This document shows positions 11,960 to 24,847 of a stretch of 64,000 nt of DNA, piece by piece (positions within the stretch are counted from its first letter, which is position 1; every line of letters starts with the position of its first letter). The translations under genes were made by a program, and so were the position numbers. This DNA comes from Anniella stebbinsi. Taxonomy: Eukaryota > Chordata > Lepidosauria > Squamata > Anniellidae. The notes below the pieces were generated by a model, which saw nothing but the letters and a program-made list of their open reading frames with translations, was not told the DNA's origin and ran no database searches. The stretch spans positions 184,953,654-185,017,653 of the forward strand of contig JARDYH010000001.1 in NCBI GenBank assembly GCA_029215795.1, read 5' to 3'.

Positions 11960-14900
11960 ACACACACAGAGGTCGTGGGTGTGTATTCAGTGTAATGAGC
12001 TCCTGGTTCTCAGGGAACAAATTCGTTCCCTTGAGCCCAAGGATGCTGACCTGGAGAAGCTAGGACAGTAAGAAAGATTGGTGGACGAGACCATCAGGGA
12101 TCTAATAGCAACATCCCACTCCATCAGTGACAGCTCCTCTGCAATTTCGGAGAATGCAGGTCTCAAGGTAGGAGGGCATCACTCTGAGGAAGAGGGAAAT
12201 GATCCCTTAGAAGGGACCCATTTTTTAGAAGATGAGCAAATATCCTCTCGCACAGAGGATGTGCCTCCGGGGGAGGGGGGCTTGTGGTAGAGGGAGATCT
12301 GATCATTAAACACATAGACAACTGGGTTTGTGATGGGCGTGTAGATCGCATGGTGAATTGCCTGCCTGGTGAAAAGGTTGCAAATATCACACACCGTCTA
12401 GATAGCATAGTAGGCAATGCTGGGGTGGAGTCAGTTGTCGTGGTCCATGTTGGTACCAACAATATGGGGAAATGTAGTCGTGAGATCCTGGAAGCCAAAT
12501 TTAGGTCGCTAGGTAGGAGATTGAAATCCAGGACCACCAAGGTGGCTTTCTCTGAAAAACTACCAGATCCACGTGCAAGGCAAGTTAGACACACAAAGCT
12601 GAGAAGTCTCAATGAGGTGGATGAGACAGTGGTGCAGGGAGGAGGGGTTCAGATTTGTTAGGTACTGGGGAACATTTTAGGGCAAGCCGGACCTGTGCAA
12701 GAGAAATGGGCTCCACTTAAACCAAAATGGAACCAGACTGCTGGTGCTAAACAAAAAAGGTGGCAAAGTAGCTTTTAAACTAAACCCTGGGAGAATGCTG
12801 ACAGGAGCCAGGAAGCAACCAGTTCAGGTTAAATCATCTGAAGGAGATGAATATGAAAATGTTTTTAATTATCCAAATATAGAAGGGGAGCAAATAGGCC
12901 ACGAGTACAGGATAGAACATAATAGCAAATCAAAGAGGCCTAAGTGCCACAGCAAAAAATGCACAAGCCAGAGACATCTGGGGAGCGACACCATGTATAG
13001 GTGTTTCTATGCAAATGCGAGAAGCCTTCGAGCCCAAATGGGAGAATTAGAGGCTTGGTCTTAAAGGAGAACCTATACATAGTGGGCATTATAGAAACCT
13101 GGCATAATGGAGAGAATTAGTGGGATACAGTCATCTCTGGATATAAACTCTACAGGAAGGACAGGGAAGGGTGTACTGGGGGCGGTGTTGCTCTGTTTGT
13201 CAAAGAGGGCATAGTGTTGAGTAGACTAGAACACCTAAATAAACTCTTCCACAGAAGCGCTGTAGGTGACAATGCAGGGCCCCAAAGCTAATTTAGCGCT
13301 AGGAATGTGCTATCATCCCCAGACCAGAATACTCAGGGTGACCTTGAGATGGAAAACGAAATCAGGGAGACTTCCAAATGAGGAAGTATTGTAATAATGG
13401 GAGACTTCAATTACCCCTACATTGACTGGATAAATGTATATTTCAGTCATGACAAGGAGGCTAAATTTCTCGAAGCCTTGAACAATTGTGCCCTAGAACA
13501 GTTGGTCATAGGAACCAACCAGATAGAAGGCAACCTTGGACTTAATCCTAAGTGGCGTCACCCAGGACCTAGTACAAGATGTAAATGTTGTTGAACCAAT
13601 TGGTAACAATCACCACAGTGCTATCAGACTAAATTTATATTTAAGTGGGAAACTGCCCAGAAAATCCAACACAGTCTCATTCGACTTCAAAAGAGGAAGT
13701 GGCGAAAAGGAAGTTGAAAGGGGGAGTCAAGAGGATTAAATCCCTTCCAAATGCATGGAAGTTACTCAAAACCACAATAACAGAAGCTCAGCTAAAATGT
13801 ATACCACAGGATGGGAAAGGTAGCACCAAGTCCAAGAGGTCACTGGCATGGTTAACTAGCAGTGTCAAGGAAGCTATTATAGAAAAGAGGAATTCCTTCA
13901 GAAAATGGAAGACTTGCCCAAGTGAGGAAAATAAAAAGGAGCACAAGCTTGCACATAGCCAATGCAAGCAGACAATAAGAAATGTAAAAAAGCATTTTGA
14001 AGAGCATATTGCTAACAATTTCAAGGCCAACAATAACTAATCCTTTAAATATATCAGAAGCAGTAAACCAGCTAGGGAAGCAGTTGGACCGCTGGATGAC
14101 AATGGAGTTAATAGAGTACTAAAGGAGGACAGGGAGATTGCAGAGAAGCTGCATGAATTCTTCACATCGGTGTTCACTGCAGAAGATATAGGAGAGGTAC
14201 CTGTGCCTGAACTGATGTTTTCAAGGAATCTGAGGAACTGAGGCAAATAGTGGTGACAAAGATGAAGTTCTCAACCTTATTGACAAATTAAACATAAACA
14301 AATCACCAGGCTCAGATGCTAGCCATCCTAGAGTTCTTAAAGAACTCAAATATGGAATTGCGGATGTTCTAACCAAAATATGCAACATGTCCCTAAGAAC
14401 AGCCTCTGTACCAGAGGACTGTAGGATGGTCAACGTAACACCAATTTTTAAAAATGGATCCAGGGGGGATCCAGGAAATTACAGGCCATTTAGTTTAACG
14501 TCTGTTTCAGGTAAATTGGTTGAAAGTATTATTAAAGACAAATTTAGTAAGCATATAGAAGGACAAGTCCTTCTGAAAAAGAATCAACACAGCTTTCACA
14601 AAGGCAAGTCCTGTCTCACTAATCTTTTAGAGTTCTTTGAGAGTGTCAATAGACATGTAAACAGGGGTGATGTAGTGGACATTGTTTACTTGAACTTCCA
14701 AAAGACTTTTGATAAAAGTCCCTTATCAAAGTCTCCTGAGCAAACTTAGCAGTCATGGAATAAGGGGAGAGGTCCTCTTATGGATCAGCAACTGGTTAAA
14801 GAACAGAAAGCAGAGAGTAGGAATAAATGGTAAATTCTCCCAATGGGGGAAAGTAAACACTGGGGTCCCACAGGTCCTTTTCAACTTGTTCATGAATGAA

Positions 14901-15898
14901 CTGGAATTAGGAGTGAGTAGTGTAGTGGCCAAGTTTGCTGATGACATCAAATTATTTAAGGTGGTTAAAACAAAAAGGGATTTTGAGGAGTTCCAAAAGG
15001 ATCTCTCCAAGCTGGGGGAGTGGGCATCCGAATGGCAGATGTGGTTCAATGTAAGAAAGTATAAAGTGATGCATGTGAGATAAAACAACAACTTCAAGTA
15101 TAACCTGATGGGATCTGAGCTTGCGATGACTGCCCAAGGATGAGATCTTGGGGTTGTGGTGGACAGGTGAACAGGTGGTGCTGTTGCTGTAAAGAAGGCA
15201 AACTCCATGTTAGGCATAATTAGAAAAGGAATTGAGAATAAAACTGCCAATATCATACTGCATTTATTGTGCAACCCCGTTTAGAATACCGTGTACAGTT
15301 TTAGTCACCACATCTAAAAAAAGATAGTGTAAAGCTGGAAAAAGTGCAGAAAATGTCAACTAAAATGAAAAAGGGATTGGAGCATTTCTCCATATGAGTG
15401 AAGGTTACAACTGGGATTGTTCTGCTTGGAAAAAAGGAGGCTAAGTGAAGACCTGATAGAGGTGTACAAATCTATGCATGGTGTGGAGAATGTGGATAGA
15501 GAGACATTTTTCTCCCTCTCCCATAATACTGGGGTCATCCCAGGGCAGATAAAAGGAAGTACTTCTTCACACAGTGCATAGTTAAACCCTGGAACTCACT
15601 ACCTCAAGATGTGGTGGCCACCAATTTGGATGGCTTTAAAAGGGGGTTGGAGAAATTCCCGGAGGAGAAGGCTATCAATGGCTACTAGTCCTGATTTTAT
15701 TTTATTTATTTATTTATTGCATTTTCAGAGGCAGTAAGCCTGTATACACTGGCTGTTGGGAAACATGGGAGGGTGCTATTGCACCATGCCCTGATTGTGG
15801 TTCCCTGGTCGAAAGCTGATTGGCCACTGTGTGAACAAACTGCTGGACTAGATGGACCCTTGGTCTGATCCAGCATCAGGGCTCTTCTTATGTTCTTT
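11960..15898 (+). mobile_element. CR1-group (CR1/L3) LINE, nearly full length, inactive
   Basis: Order in the sequence: an ORF1 start region with a CxxC and 'LEPKDADLEKL' (about 11,980-12,070); an ORF1 esterase-like segment 'VVVHVGTNN' (12,284-12,600); an APE endonuclease ('CFYANARSLRAQ' at 12,990, 'IVGIIETWHNGE', 'MGDFNYPYIDW' at 13,397, 'NHHSAIRL'); and a reverse transcriptase ('NYRPFSLTSVSGKLVESII', 'CLTNLLEFFESVNRHV', 'VVAKFADDIKLFKVV'). The 3' UTR ends with 'ggtctgatccagcatcaggg' and 'gctcttcttatgttc', a typical reptile CR1 end. Stops and frameshifts break every domain. It lies inside LIG4 intron 1 on the strand opposite to LIG4. Confidence 0.85.
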
Positions 15899-15963
15899 AC
15901 ACAATAATCATGCTGGGAATTAGTTAACTCGAAAGTAGGCACTGTATGAACTCCAAGATTAAG

Positions 15964-16044
15964 GGTACAATCCTATGCATGCTTAGACAGAAAAAGATTG
16001 GAGTTGTAAGACTTTTTTCTGTTTAAACATGCATAGGATTGTGC
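15964..16044. repeat. Short palindromic MITE
   Basis: 'ggtacaatcctatgcatg' at the left and 'catgcataggattgtgcc' at the right are inverted copies around a short loop, about 80 bases in all. It belongs to the dispersed 'caatcctatgcatgttta' family, also seen at about 33,950-34,040, 35,690-35,860 and 51,820-51,965. Confidence 0.6.
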
Positions 16045-16214
16045 CTAAATTAATCAGTTCACATATAATAAACAGTCCCAAGCATACTATGCACATGTAG
16101 ACATCCATATGCAAGATTTGAAAGGTGGGGAGATAAGCTCAAAGGCCCCCTAAAAAATGAGGGCTGCTGTGCATGGAAGGCACATTTGGTGTGCTTGGAC
16201 CCAACAAGATTGGG

Positions 16215-16425
16215 ACTATGTCTATATACTAATGCCCAGAGTATGGGAAACAGACAGAACAAACTTGAACTCTTAATACTCAAAGGCAAATATGACTTGA
16301 TCGGCATAACTGAAGCCTGACTGGAATATAGCAATTGAAGGGTATAACTTGTTCAAAAAGAACAGAAGAAATAGAAAGGGAGGCTGAGTCGCACTATATG
16401 TTAAAAATACTCATCCCCTCCGTTA
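16215..16425 (+). mobile_element. CR1 endonuclease fragment
   Basis: Translates to 'NAQSMGNRQNKLELLI' and '[10 protein letters not shown]', matching the endonuclease of the CR1 at 44.3-44.5 kb ('[16 protein letters not shown]'). About eight codons are missing after the 'IT' and the frame is broken. It is a decayed internal piece just upstream of the CpG island. Confidence 0.75.
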
Positions 16426-16559
16426 TCTAAAGTGTCGTCCGAATGCTGCCAAGGTGTGTAATCTACAAACTCTTGATGGCACGGGTTGGGGGGGGGGGGG
16501 GAGAGAGGAGGACACCTCCCTCCGGGCTCCCATGTCAGCACTGGCCATGACACAGGAAC

Positions 16560-16887
16560 CAGCTAAAAGCCATCCTTGTTGCTGCTTCCCGTCGGAACTC
16601 GCCTTCCTATTCTAAAGTGGGGCCTCAAGCAGGTAAAGCCGAAAGGGCCGCCTGCGGCTCCCGCTACTTCGCCCCTCTCCCCACCCCCCTCCCCGGCCCT
16701 TCCCTTTGCGGCTTCCTTGCTTCGACGTTGGGATTGTGAGCGGCGTCGCCTCTTCGAGGGAAAGAGTTGGCGCCACAACCACCACAGAGGCCCGAGCAGG
16801 GCTCGACGGGGCTGCTCCGCAGGTGAGAGGAAGCAGGCGGGCGCCTCCTCCTCCTCCCCCTCTTCAGCCTCCCTTCCCACCCACTAG

Positions 16888-16934
<47 letters not shown>

Positions 16935-17800
16935 AGGGGCGACAGGCACAGGGCGAAACTGCCGCGTCCTACCCTCCTTCCCTCCCACGCACCCACCCAT
17001 CTACCCACTGTCTGATGTAAACGGCTCAGCAGCTCCTATGAAAACAAAAACGCCGCTTCGTCGTTAGACGAGGCGGGAAAACCGAGCCTCTCCCTCCCTC
17101 CCTCCTTCCTCACCTCCCGCCGACTCTCGCGAAGTCCCTCCTGCCACGGCCGGCCGCTTGGCAACCACAAGGCCTCCGAGAGGCTCCGGCCGCCTCCTGG
17201 CCCTTGCACGGCGTGACCCCGGAAGCCTTTGCTCGCGCCGCCGGTTCGTCTTCCCGGAAGCGGCTGTGGGGCGAAGAGGGATGTTCCGCCTTGGAGAGCC
17301 AGGAGGTCGCCGTGCGGGGGCTCCGTCAGGCCCAGGGGCGCGCTGGGGGTTTAGGTAGGGCGGCCGCGTCTCCCCCTCCTCCCCTCGCTCAGGAGGGGCT
17401 TTCCCGCCCCCTCGGCGCTGAGGGTCTTCCTGAGGCGTTTTGGCCTTGAGAATAACGAGCTTTGTTTGTTCAAAGCCTTTTTGCCCTGCTCTTCAGCCGG
17501 AACACCCGCCTGGAGGAGGCCTCACAGCCACTTCATAGTCAAACAAGGGGAGGTTGCGGCCTGCAGGCTCTTCCGGTCTTAAAAAGACAAGGGAAAGGGG
17601 GGGGGGGAATGGGAAGCGGGGGGGTGAGTAAAGGGGGGTTGGGGGGGAAGAAGTAGGGGGCCGGTGGGGCTGGCTGCGGTTCACCCCCTCCTTCCCCCAG
17701 AGCAGGCGACATCACTTAGCCTTGAGGTGGTGGCGCGGAGGGAGCAGGAGGCCGTGGGGCCCCCTCGGCCTGCTGCTGCTGCTGCTGCTGCCGCCGCCTT
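16560..17800. promoter_or_regulatory. CpG island: shared LIG4/ABHD13 head-to-head promoter
   Basis: The sequence turns abruptly GC-rich and CpG-rich, in contrast to AT-rich flanks. LIG4 runs left from it and ABHD13 right, and both coding exons have a splice acceptor just before the ATG, so their 5' non-coding exons must lie here. A minus-strand donor at 17,113 and a plus-strand donor 'TTTAG|gtaggg' at 17,355 would put the two first exons back to back. LIG4 and ABHD13 also start within tens of bases of each other in human. Start sites were not resolved. The open frames in this GC-rich stretch are not genes. Confidence 0.75.
16891..16926. repeat. (AG)n microsatellite
   Basis: Uninterrupted AG dinucleotides followed by a G-rich run, inside the CpG island. 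Confidence 0.95.
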
Positions 17801-19866
17801 TAGTGCTCTGTTCTGCTGCTCTGTGCGAAGTTTTGGGTCACTGGAAGGAGGGTTGGCATTACTGCTTGTTTTTAGTATGCTGGGCAATGAGCCACCTAAA
17901 CGGCTCTTCTTTGCAGAGGTTTCTTCATTTTGTTCCACTAGCAGTGCTATATGAAACGAAACGAAAATTTTATTTGCGGCCAAAAGGCCAAGAGTGCTAT
18001 ATGAGAGACTAGAGCTTTACCTTGGATTGAGAGTTAGTTTTGTTATTGTTAGGTGTGTGTTTTTACCAACCATGTAATTTTGCAAGGTTGGTAAAAGCCA
18101 TCATATTTCTAGACAGAAGACCTGCAGAGAGCTGAAGAATAAATATTTCAAATACCGGTGTGGTGGCATCAAGTATCTATAGTCTTGAATTACCAGGTGC
18201 CTGTGATATTTTCTAAATTCACCCAGAAGGCCTTAAAATATGCATTACAGCTCTTATTCTTTTATTTTATAAAATTGTGTTTATTATCTTGGCCATGTTC
18301 AAGTGTAACACTAAACAATGGAGTAGCATTATATGAACAAGCCTTTGGCTTATGAGTTTCTGTCCTCCTCTCCTGCTGCTTTTGTTTTTACTTAACAGTG
18401 TTTTATTTTTTAAAAATGACCAAACCTGGACAGACTTCGGTTTAGGGGAGCCTTACCTATGTTTTAGGCCATAATTGTCAAGATTCCTGGCCATTGGCCA
18501 TGCTGGCTGGGGCTAAGTTCCCAAAATCTGGAGGGCACTAGGTTGGGGAAAGCTGTTTTTGGGAAATCAGCCAACTTCAAAATTGCTTCTGATCCTGGCT
18601 TGTTTTCCCAAACCATAGCTGAGATTAACCACAGCCCCACTTCAGACATAACAGCAAGACACAGTTCATTGAAAATGGAAGTGAAAGATTACCATTTTCT
18701 TGTGTCCATGCTTAGTCAAGGGAGGAATGTCTAAATGCAATCTTGGAAAACTTAAGGAGAGATGAACCTCTTGACTGTATTTGAAATATTTAGAAACAAA
18801 TGTCCCCTTTTAAAGTATGGTACCAACTTTTGGATGGTGCCCTCTTAAAAATGAGCTAAAAGCACTCCCTCTTATTTGAAGAGCCTTTTTTGATATGTGT
18901 AAGATATACACAGACAGAAAAGAGACTGAAGAAATCCTTTTGTCAAGCTGATGTTCTCTGTTTACTTGGAAGCAAGTCTCACTGATTTCATTCCTTAGGA
19001 ACCTTAATCTAGGGTGACCAGATAAAATCCAGGTCAGGGCTCATGTAACTTTAACAGTTGTAGAGAAAAGGGAATTTCAGCCAGTGTCATTTGTATGCAA
19101 TTAGTTCCTGGTGAAATTCCCTCTTTATCATGACAGTTAAAGTTGCAGAGGCCCTGCCTTCTTTTGTATCTGGTCACTCTAGTATAGTGCCTGCACCTTT
19201 AACTGTTGTGATGAAGAGGGGATTTCACCAGGAACTAATTGCATACAAATGACACTGGCTGAAATTCCCTTTTCTCTATAACTGTTAAAGTTACAGGAGC
19301 CCTGACTTGGATTTTATCTGGTCAGCCTACCTTAATCAGCATTTATTAATGCACATGAAACGAATTGAGAACTGAAGCTCCAAACAACTGATGCCTTGGA
19401 ACTTATCCAGTTCAATTCATTTTTTTTCCTACAATGAGCAGGTAGTATTGATTTCTACGGAGGCAAATCCAACATTGGATACAATCCTATACTCTTATAA
19501 AGGCTCCGAGTTGCATGCCAATATGTCTTGATTGTTATAGCCACAATAATATACATGCTTGTTCAGGAAATATGGATTTCAAAGTGAGAAATTTGGTTTA
19601 AATCTGTAATTTAAATTGCCATGATTTAAAAGAAATAGATGCATTCTGAATTGAGAAAAGGACTGGAGATCTACATCTGCCTCTCTTCATACTTGTGACA
19701 TTTTAACTGATTTAGAGTGAATGTAAATAATTAAAGTTGACAGTAGTGGGGCTTGCTTTCAAATATGTCTAGAATGTATTTCATCCTTGTGATATGTTGC
19801 ATTGCTATAGACATTTTGTTTTGCTTTATTTAAAAAAATACGCTTAAGCATATCTTCTTCTTTTAG
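17355..19866 (+). other. ABHD13: ABHD13 intron 1 (5' UTR intron)
   Basis: It ends at the acceptor 'tcttcttcttttag' (AG at 19,865-19,866), 35 bases before the ABHD13 ATG. The left edge is inferred from a donor-like 'ttag|gtaggg'. The donor 'cgcag|gtgagagg' at about 16,820 is an alternative. It contains the 320-bp MITE at 19,010 and a palindromic MITE relic at 18,478-18,545. No other gene was seen. Confidence 0.55.
19010..19329. mobile_element. hAT-like palindromic MITE, copy 1 (320 bp)
   Basis: It begins 'tagggtgaccagataaaatc' and ends with the inverted version. An exact 8-bp duplication 'ccttaatc' flanks it at 19,002-19,009 and 19,330-19,337. Each half is itself nearly the reverse complement of the other, so the single strand can fold into one long hairpin. 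The 8-bp target duplication points to the hAT superfamily. No transposase is encoded. Confidence 0.85.
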
Positions 19867-19901
19867 GTTTCATATGGACTAAAGATTCATTGACTACTAT
19901 A

Positions 19902-20915
19902 ATGGAAAAATCATGGATGCTTTGGACTGTCGTTGAAAAATGGCTACTTTCCTTGATGTCATGGTCCTGGGGTCTCTGCCGTATTTCTCTGTTATCTTTG
20001 ATAATAACTTTTCATTTGTATGGAGGCATGATTTTACCTCTGTTAATATTTGTATCTATCGCTGGTATATTATATAAATTTCAGGATGTGTTGCTTTATT
20101 TCCCAGAACAGCCCTCTTCATCACGACTTTATGTCCCTATGCCTTCTGGTATCCCACATGAAAATATTTTCATCAGAACCAAAGACGGTGTGTTGCTCAA
20201 TCTAATTCTTCTCCGATTTACAGGGGACAACTCCTCATACTGTCCTACTATCATTTACTTTCATGGGAATGCAGGAAATATTGGTCACAGACTACCAAAT
20301 GCTTTGTTGATGCTAGTGAACCTGAAAGTAAACTTATTGCTGGTTGACTATAGAGGCTATGGAAAAAGTGAAGGAGAAGCAAGCGAGGATGGCATCTATT
20401 TAGATTCTGAAGCTGTTCTAGACTATGCGATGACTAGATCTGATCTTGATAAGACAAAAATTTTTCTCTTTGGCCGTTCTTTGGGGGGAGCAGTTGCTAT
20501 TCATCTAGCAACTGAAAACTCCCATAGGATTTCTGCCATCATGGTGGAGAACACGTTCCTTAGTATCCCGCATATGGCTAGCACTCTGTTTTCTTTCTTC
20601 CCAATGCGTTATCTTCCTTTGTGGTGCTATAAAAACAAGTTCTTGTCCTATAGGAAAATATGTCAGTGCAGAATGCCTTCACTGTTCATCTCTGGGCTCT
20701 CTGACCAGTTGATTCCTCCAGTTATGATGAAGCAGCTTTATGAACTTTCCCCTGCTCGGACTAAAAGATTGGCAATATTTCCTGATGGAACTCATAATGA
20801 CACTTGGCAGTGTCAAGGCTACTTCAGTGCACTTGAACAATTCATCAGAGAAGTGATAAAGAGTCACTCCCCTGAAGGGATGGCAAAAATGACATCAAAT
20901 GTAACAATAATATAA
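19902..20915 (+). CDS. ABHD13: Alpha/beta-hydrolase domain protein 13
   Basis: Serine hydrolase of the alpha/beta-hydrolase fold, predicted single-pass (type II) membrane protein; its physiological substrate is not settled. Intact: 337 codons plus TAA, the human length. I use the ATG at 19,902, which opens 'MEKSWMLW' as in mammals; the frame is open four codons further, but only to a TTG. A hydrophobic segment lies at about residues 37-57. The triad is visible at the positions expected from mammals: Ser193 in 'GRSLGG', Asp268 in 'SGLSDQL', His298 in 'DGTHND'. The oxyanion region 'YFHGNAGN' lies at about 119. It ends 'SNVTII', a conserved C-terminus. The coding sequence is one exon after a 5' UTR intron, head to head with LIG4. 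Confidence 0.98.
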   Translation: MEKSWMLWTVVEKWLLSLMSWSWGLCRISLLSLIITFHLYGGMILPLLIFVSIAGILYKFQDVLLYFPEQPSSSRLYVPMPSGIPHENIFIRTKDGVLLNLILLRFTGDNSSYCPTIIYFHGNAGNIGHRLPNALLMLVNLKVNLLLVDYRGYGKSEGEASEDGIYLDSEAVLDYAMTRSDLDKTKIFLFGRSLGGAVAIHLATENSHRISAIMVENTFLSIPHMASTLFSFFPMRYLPLWCYKNKFLSYRKICQCRMPSLFISGLSDQLIPPVMMKQLYELSPARTKRLAIFPDGTHNDTWQCQGYFSALEQFIREVIKSHSPEGMAKMTSNVTII

Positions 20916-21117
20916 CTATACTTCGAGTCTGTCATTCTGATGCAGTTTCATTGTACCTGGTTTTATGGAAAGTTATAAAGAATTAACCTTTTTTTTAAAA
21001 AGTGTTCTCTGTCTATACTTATCTAAAGACTGAAATTAAACATGGAGAAATCTAATTTATGATCCAGATAGTTTTTGCACTGAACCCTATAAATGAACAA
21101 ATGGTTCTGTTTGTTTT

Positions 21118-21123
21118 AATAAA
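21118..21123 (+). terminator. ABHD13: Proximal poly(A) signal candidate
   Basis: AATAAA about 200 bases after the stop codon. It would give a short-UTR isoform. Confidence 0.4.
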
Positions 21124-23672
21124 GTTAGCTTTACTACATGTTGCTATATTTTATGTTACCCTGGTTTTAATAGGAGATTGGTTAAGTGTATTTTATGTGT
21201 TGGCTCCACAGATAAACATGGTTAGCAAAACATTCTGCAGCTAGGTAATGTGTGATAAATCCATACATTTAGTGCATGATTCAGATCTTATAGTGTACTG
21301 AATATTCTAAATAGCACTAATAGAAATACACACAATTCAGTATGGCATTGCTGCATACACGGCTTTTTACAGCCACATTTTGCATTGGGAATAAATGGGA
21401 AAAGATAAATTTAAAGTTGATGTTATGGTTGTTTTGATATTTTTATATAATAACAAAACAGACATTAGCGTACAGGATTAACTTATAAATTCTTATTGGT
21501 TGTGCCAGTCCTAATAGTCCAATTAAAATATTATTCTATACAGAAATGGCAAGATAATAATTGGGAGCAGTTAGTATACATAGAAAGGTGGGGGGGTATA
21601 TGTTTGATAACTCTTGCCTAACCATATAGTTGTCTTCTAACTGTCACTGAATCTGAATTACAAATACTTTGGTTATTGGCCAGAATCCTACTTCCTAGGA
21701 AGGAAGTCCTATCAAACATCAGGGACTTGCTCAAATAAATATGCTTAGGGTTGAGCTGCAACAGTGCCAAAGTAAATGGGGATGTCAAGAGTATTAAATA
21801 ACACAGAGTTCGATCTTGAGTACACTTTTATAAAATAACATTATTTGCTGCAGCAGGTGTTATTTAGTGTTTGCGTGGGGTTTCCCCTTTTCTTTTACAA
21901 ATTATGTATATATTATACAAATACCTTTTCTTTTACAAGAAAAAGAATGCTATGCCCATTTATACTGCTTCAGAATCTTACAGAACCTTATTTCCACCAC
22001 ATCTTTAGGGCCTTCTACAAAGAAAAAATACTTTAGGAACTGTTTTTCCTGAAATGGTGCTGCTAACATCTTGCTCGGAAGGAGCCAAAATGCATGTATT
22101 ATACCAGAAATGGGGGGGGGGGGTGCTTATTATAATGACTATTGAATGTGGATTATCTTTCTGGGGTGGTTGTTTTTTTGTCTCATCTTTAGGAGGATTC
22201 CCTCACCATCATCCCTCCAACCTTGTTCACCGCCCTGTAAACATTTAATACATTGCAGAGAAGTTGTAAAGAATATCATAAACACTTGATATGTTTCAGT
22301 AACTGTGGCAAAATACAAATGCTGTCTTCTATTGTAATTCTGTTTAACCTTAATCTCTTTTGGGAACGTGCCTCTCAGATGTTTACAGAAAATAAAATAA
22401 CACTGTTGCCAAGGCATGTTTTGGGATGTACCAGCAGCTCTGCTAATTCAGTCGTGCAAAGTGTGAGGACAATGCAGGAATGTTACAATTGCTCACCAGA
22501 TACAGATGTTCCAGATTGGAATGTTATTGGCATAATTATTTTAGAAGACATAGCATTACTGCAGTTTATTGTAAATACAGCCTCTTTCAAATATTTATGC
22601 TATGTGTATTTGAGTTATATACACTTTGGGTATGCTTGGGGAATATCAGAGTTTAGAAAAATATAGTTTGTCATATATTTTTTTTCATTCCACAACAACT
22701 TCTATGGGACAGTAAAGTAGTTGAACCTATAACATCAAACTTTGCTTATAAAAGTCATGGTACTTTCCAGCAAGATGTTATGTTGGGAATGGCCTGGTTT
22801 TTGAATTTTTCTGTTTCCAAGTATTGTGATCAGCCTGAAGCTCATGCTTCCAAGTAAGTATGCAGGACTAGAGTCTCATACATGCAATTCATGTTTGTTT
22901 TTGCAGTGAGAATTGTATAAGAACTGCTGGAAGGATTGTGCTCCACGTAGTATTGAAGTTACAAAGTTCTTCCATCTCATTTTTTGTTTCCCCAAAACAT
23001 TAACTCAGAAGGCCATAGGAATGGGTTAGAGAATAGGAGTACAATATACAGTCCAATCAATGGAAAGTTGTCTTAGCTTCATATGTACAATTTATGTAGT
23101 TTTAAAATTAAGCCTGATTTAACAAAAATGTTTCATGTATATTGGACACCACAGAGGCTGGTTAAGAAAAAGCTAACTATCTCTGCTGGTGATGTTATAT
23201 GGATAATGTGTCACTGAGATATGTGATGCCCTTTGGTGCCTTTTTTCTGGTTGGAAGTTAGTTCCTGCATAAATTTTGTTCCTGAAAACTCTGTGATAAT
23301 TGCGGATACTCATGCACTTTTACATTATATCTTTGTGATGTGGGGATTAACAGCACAAATGGACTCTGAAAGCATTAACATTTGGAAAGAGACTTTACTC
23401 CAAGTCTGAAAGGATAAACACCATCTATTATTCAGTGGACTGAAGATCTTGCTGTTCTTGTCGCATTTGAATATATATCTTACAATTGTAAATTTTATCT
23501 AGATGTTTATTTAGACAAATGTTCTGCTTATATTAATGTATATATTTGAAAAGGAAGTGTCAAATCATTTTTTTAACCGATGGAGTAGTAAATAGTTATC
23601 GTGAATAGATTTTTTTTGTTGTGTTCCTGCTATTAGTGTTGTTTATAGTCACCCCTGTTTTGTTTTCTTTTA

Positions 23673-23689
23673 ATTGCAAATAAAATTTA
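23673..23689 (+). terminator. ABHD13: Distal poly(A) signal / LINE target-site copy 1
   Basis: This 17-base stretch holds AATAAA (23,679-23,684) and recurs exactly at 26,850-26,866. It is both the likely distal poly(A) signal and the left target-site duplication of the LINE that follows. Confidence 0.6.
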
Positions 23690-24847
23690 TGCCCCCCCAA
23701 GTTAACACTGTTATTGTTTAACATTTACCGTGCACCATTAACCGGTAGGGATACGATCATGGAATTTTGGCTTAGAATTGAGGGATTTTTTTTAGCTAGT
23801 TGGTAAATACCCATATGCTTACCCCATTCTGGTAGGGGACTTCAATGCTAGAACAGGGAGTTCTGTCGCTATTGGGGAAGAGTCTGGAGCTAATTTACAC
23901 AACTCCATGGACCCCATTACCAACTGTGCTGGATGCCACCTACTGCAGTTTGTCTTTCGAAACAATCTGACTATTTTAAATGGTAGTGCTCCTGCTGACA
24001 GATGGGGTGAGTTTACCTATATTTCCTCTTGGGGTCTAGTATAATTAACTATATAATAGTGCACAAACATCTGGTAAACATGGGCTGCAACTTTAAGGTC
24101 GCGGAACCTATGGAAAGCGATCACTTACCGCAAGAGCTCCGGATGACCATTACCGAGTTAATTCGGAAGGAGCCATGCTATCCTATGCTGGCTACCCAGT
24201 TCTGTGCACTAGATAAAAAAAGAAATGGACCAATGAATCGGTTAAGGTTTTTAACCAAAGTGGTAGTTCCTTAAATTGCATAAACTGTATTAAACAGATG
24301 CATATGGCAGAATCCCCTGCACTTAGTGTTTCTGCTTTTGAGAATCTGATATACAATCTGTCCCTTGCTCTACATGACAACTCTAACATCGCTAAAGGAC
24401 ATAAATTCTCCAGGAACTCTTGGTTCGATGGGGAATGCACCAATTCCAGGAGGAGACTACAAGCTGTGTACAGAGCATACCGGAAAAACAACGAACGACA
24501 ACTCCCCAGATTATATTATGAACTAAAGAAAAGCCACAAGAATCTCCTCCGAAAGAAAAAGGACACAGCAGACATGGCAAAAACTGTTGGTAGCATCTAA
24601 TTCGAAAAACTATAAAACCTGGCAAATAGTCTCATATGCCACTGGTGATAGAAGTAACACCATAGATTGCATTATACCATCGGCCACTTGGGAAAATCAT
24701 TTCCGCGATCTGTGTGATACTAGCCAATACTCAAATCTGGCTCCAGCACTACTGCCAAATACCCCAGAATGGCAATCCCTTTTATATTGAGGATCTAATA
24801 ATCTAAAACTAGGTAAAGCCCAAGGCCCAGATGGCATCCCACCCGAG

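Larger units (their letters stand above)
10693..17113 (-). other. LIG4: LIG4 intron 1 (5' UTR intron)
   Basis: The acceptor is 'ttgtttgtgcag' ending at 10,693 on the minus strand, 17 bases before the ATG. The donor is inferred: 'GCGGGAG|gtgagga' with the exon ending at 17,114, inside the CpG island. The intron carries a CR1-group LINE (11,960-15,898), a CR1 endonuclease fragment, two palindromic MITEs and a 35-bp CR1 3'-end scrap at 10,848-10,882. The donor is inference and the acceptor is strong. Confidence 0.6.
20916..23689 (+). other. ABHD13: ABHD13 3' UTR region
   Basis: AT-rich, free of recognisable repeats apart from a G run at about 22,112, and ending at an AATAAA (23,679-23,684), so it probably serves as a long 3' UTR of about 2.8 kb. 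An earlier AATAAA at 21,118-21,123 would give a short form of about 0.2 kb. The use of either site is inferred. Confidence 0.55.

Noticed and set aside
16563..17449. Several 60-110 codon frames in the CpG island
   Set aside because: GC-rich DNA lacks stops in all frames. The translations are Arg/Pro/Ser-rich with no family resemblance.
19890..19901. ABHD13 start four codons upstream
   Set aside because: It begins with TTG; the ATG at 19,902 matches the conserved protein start and the human length.
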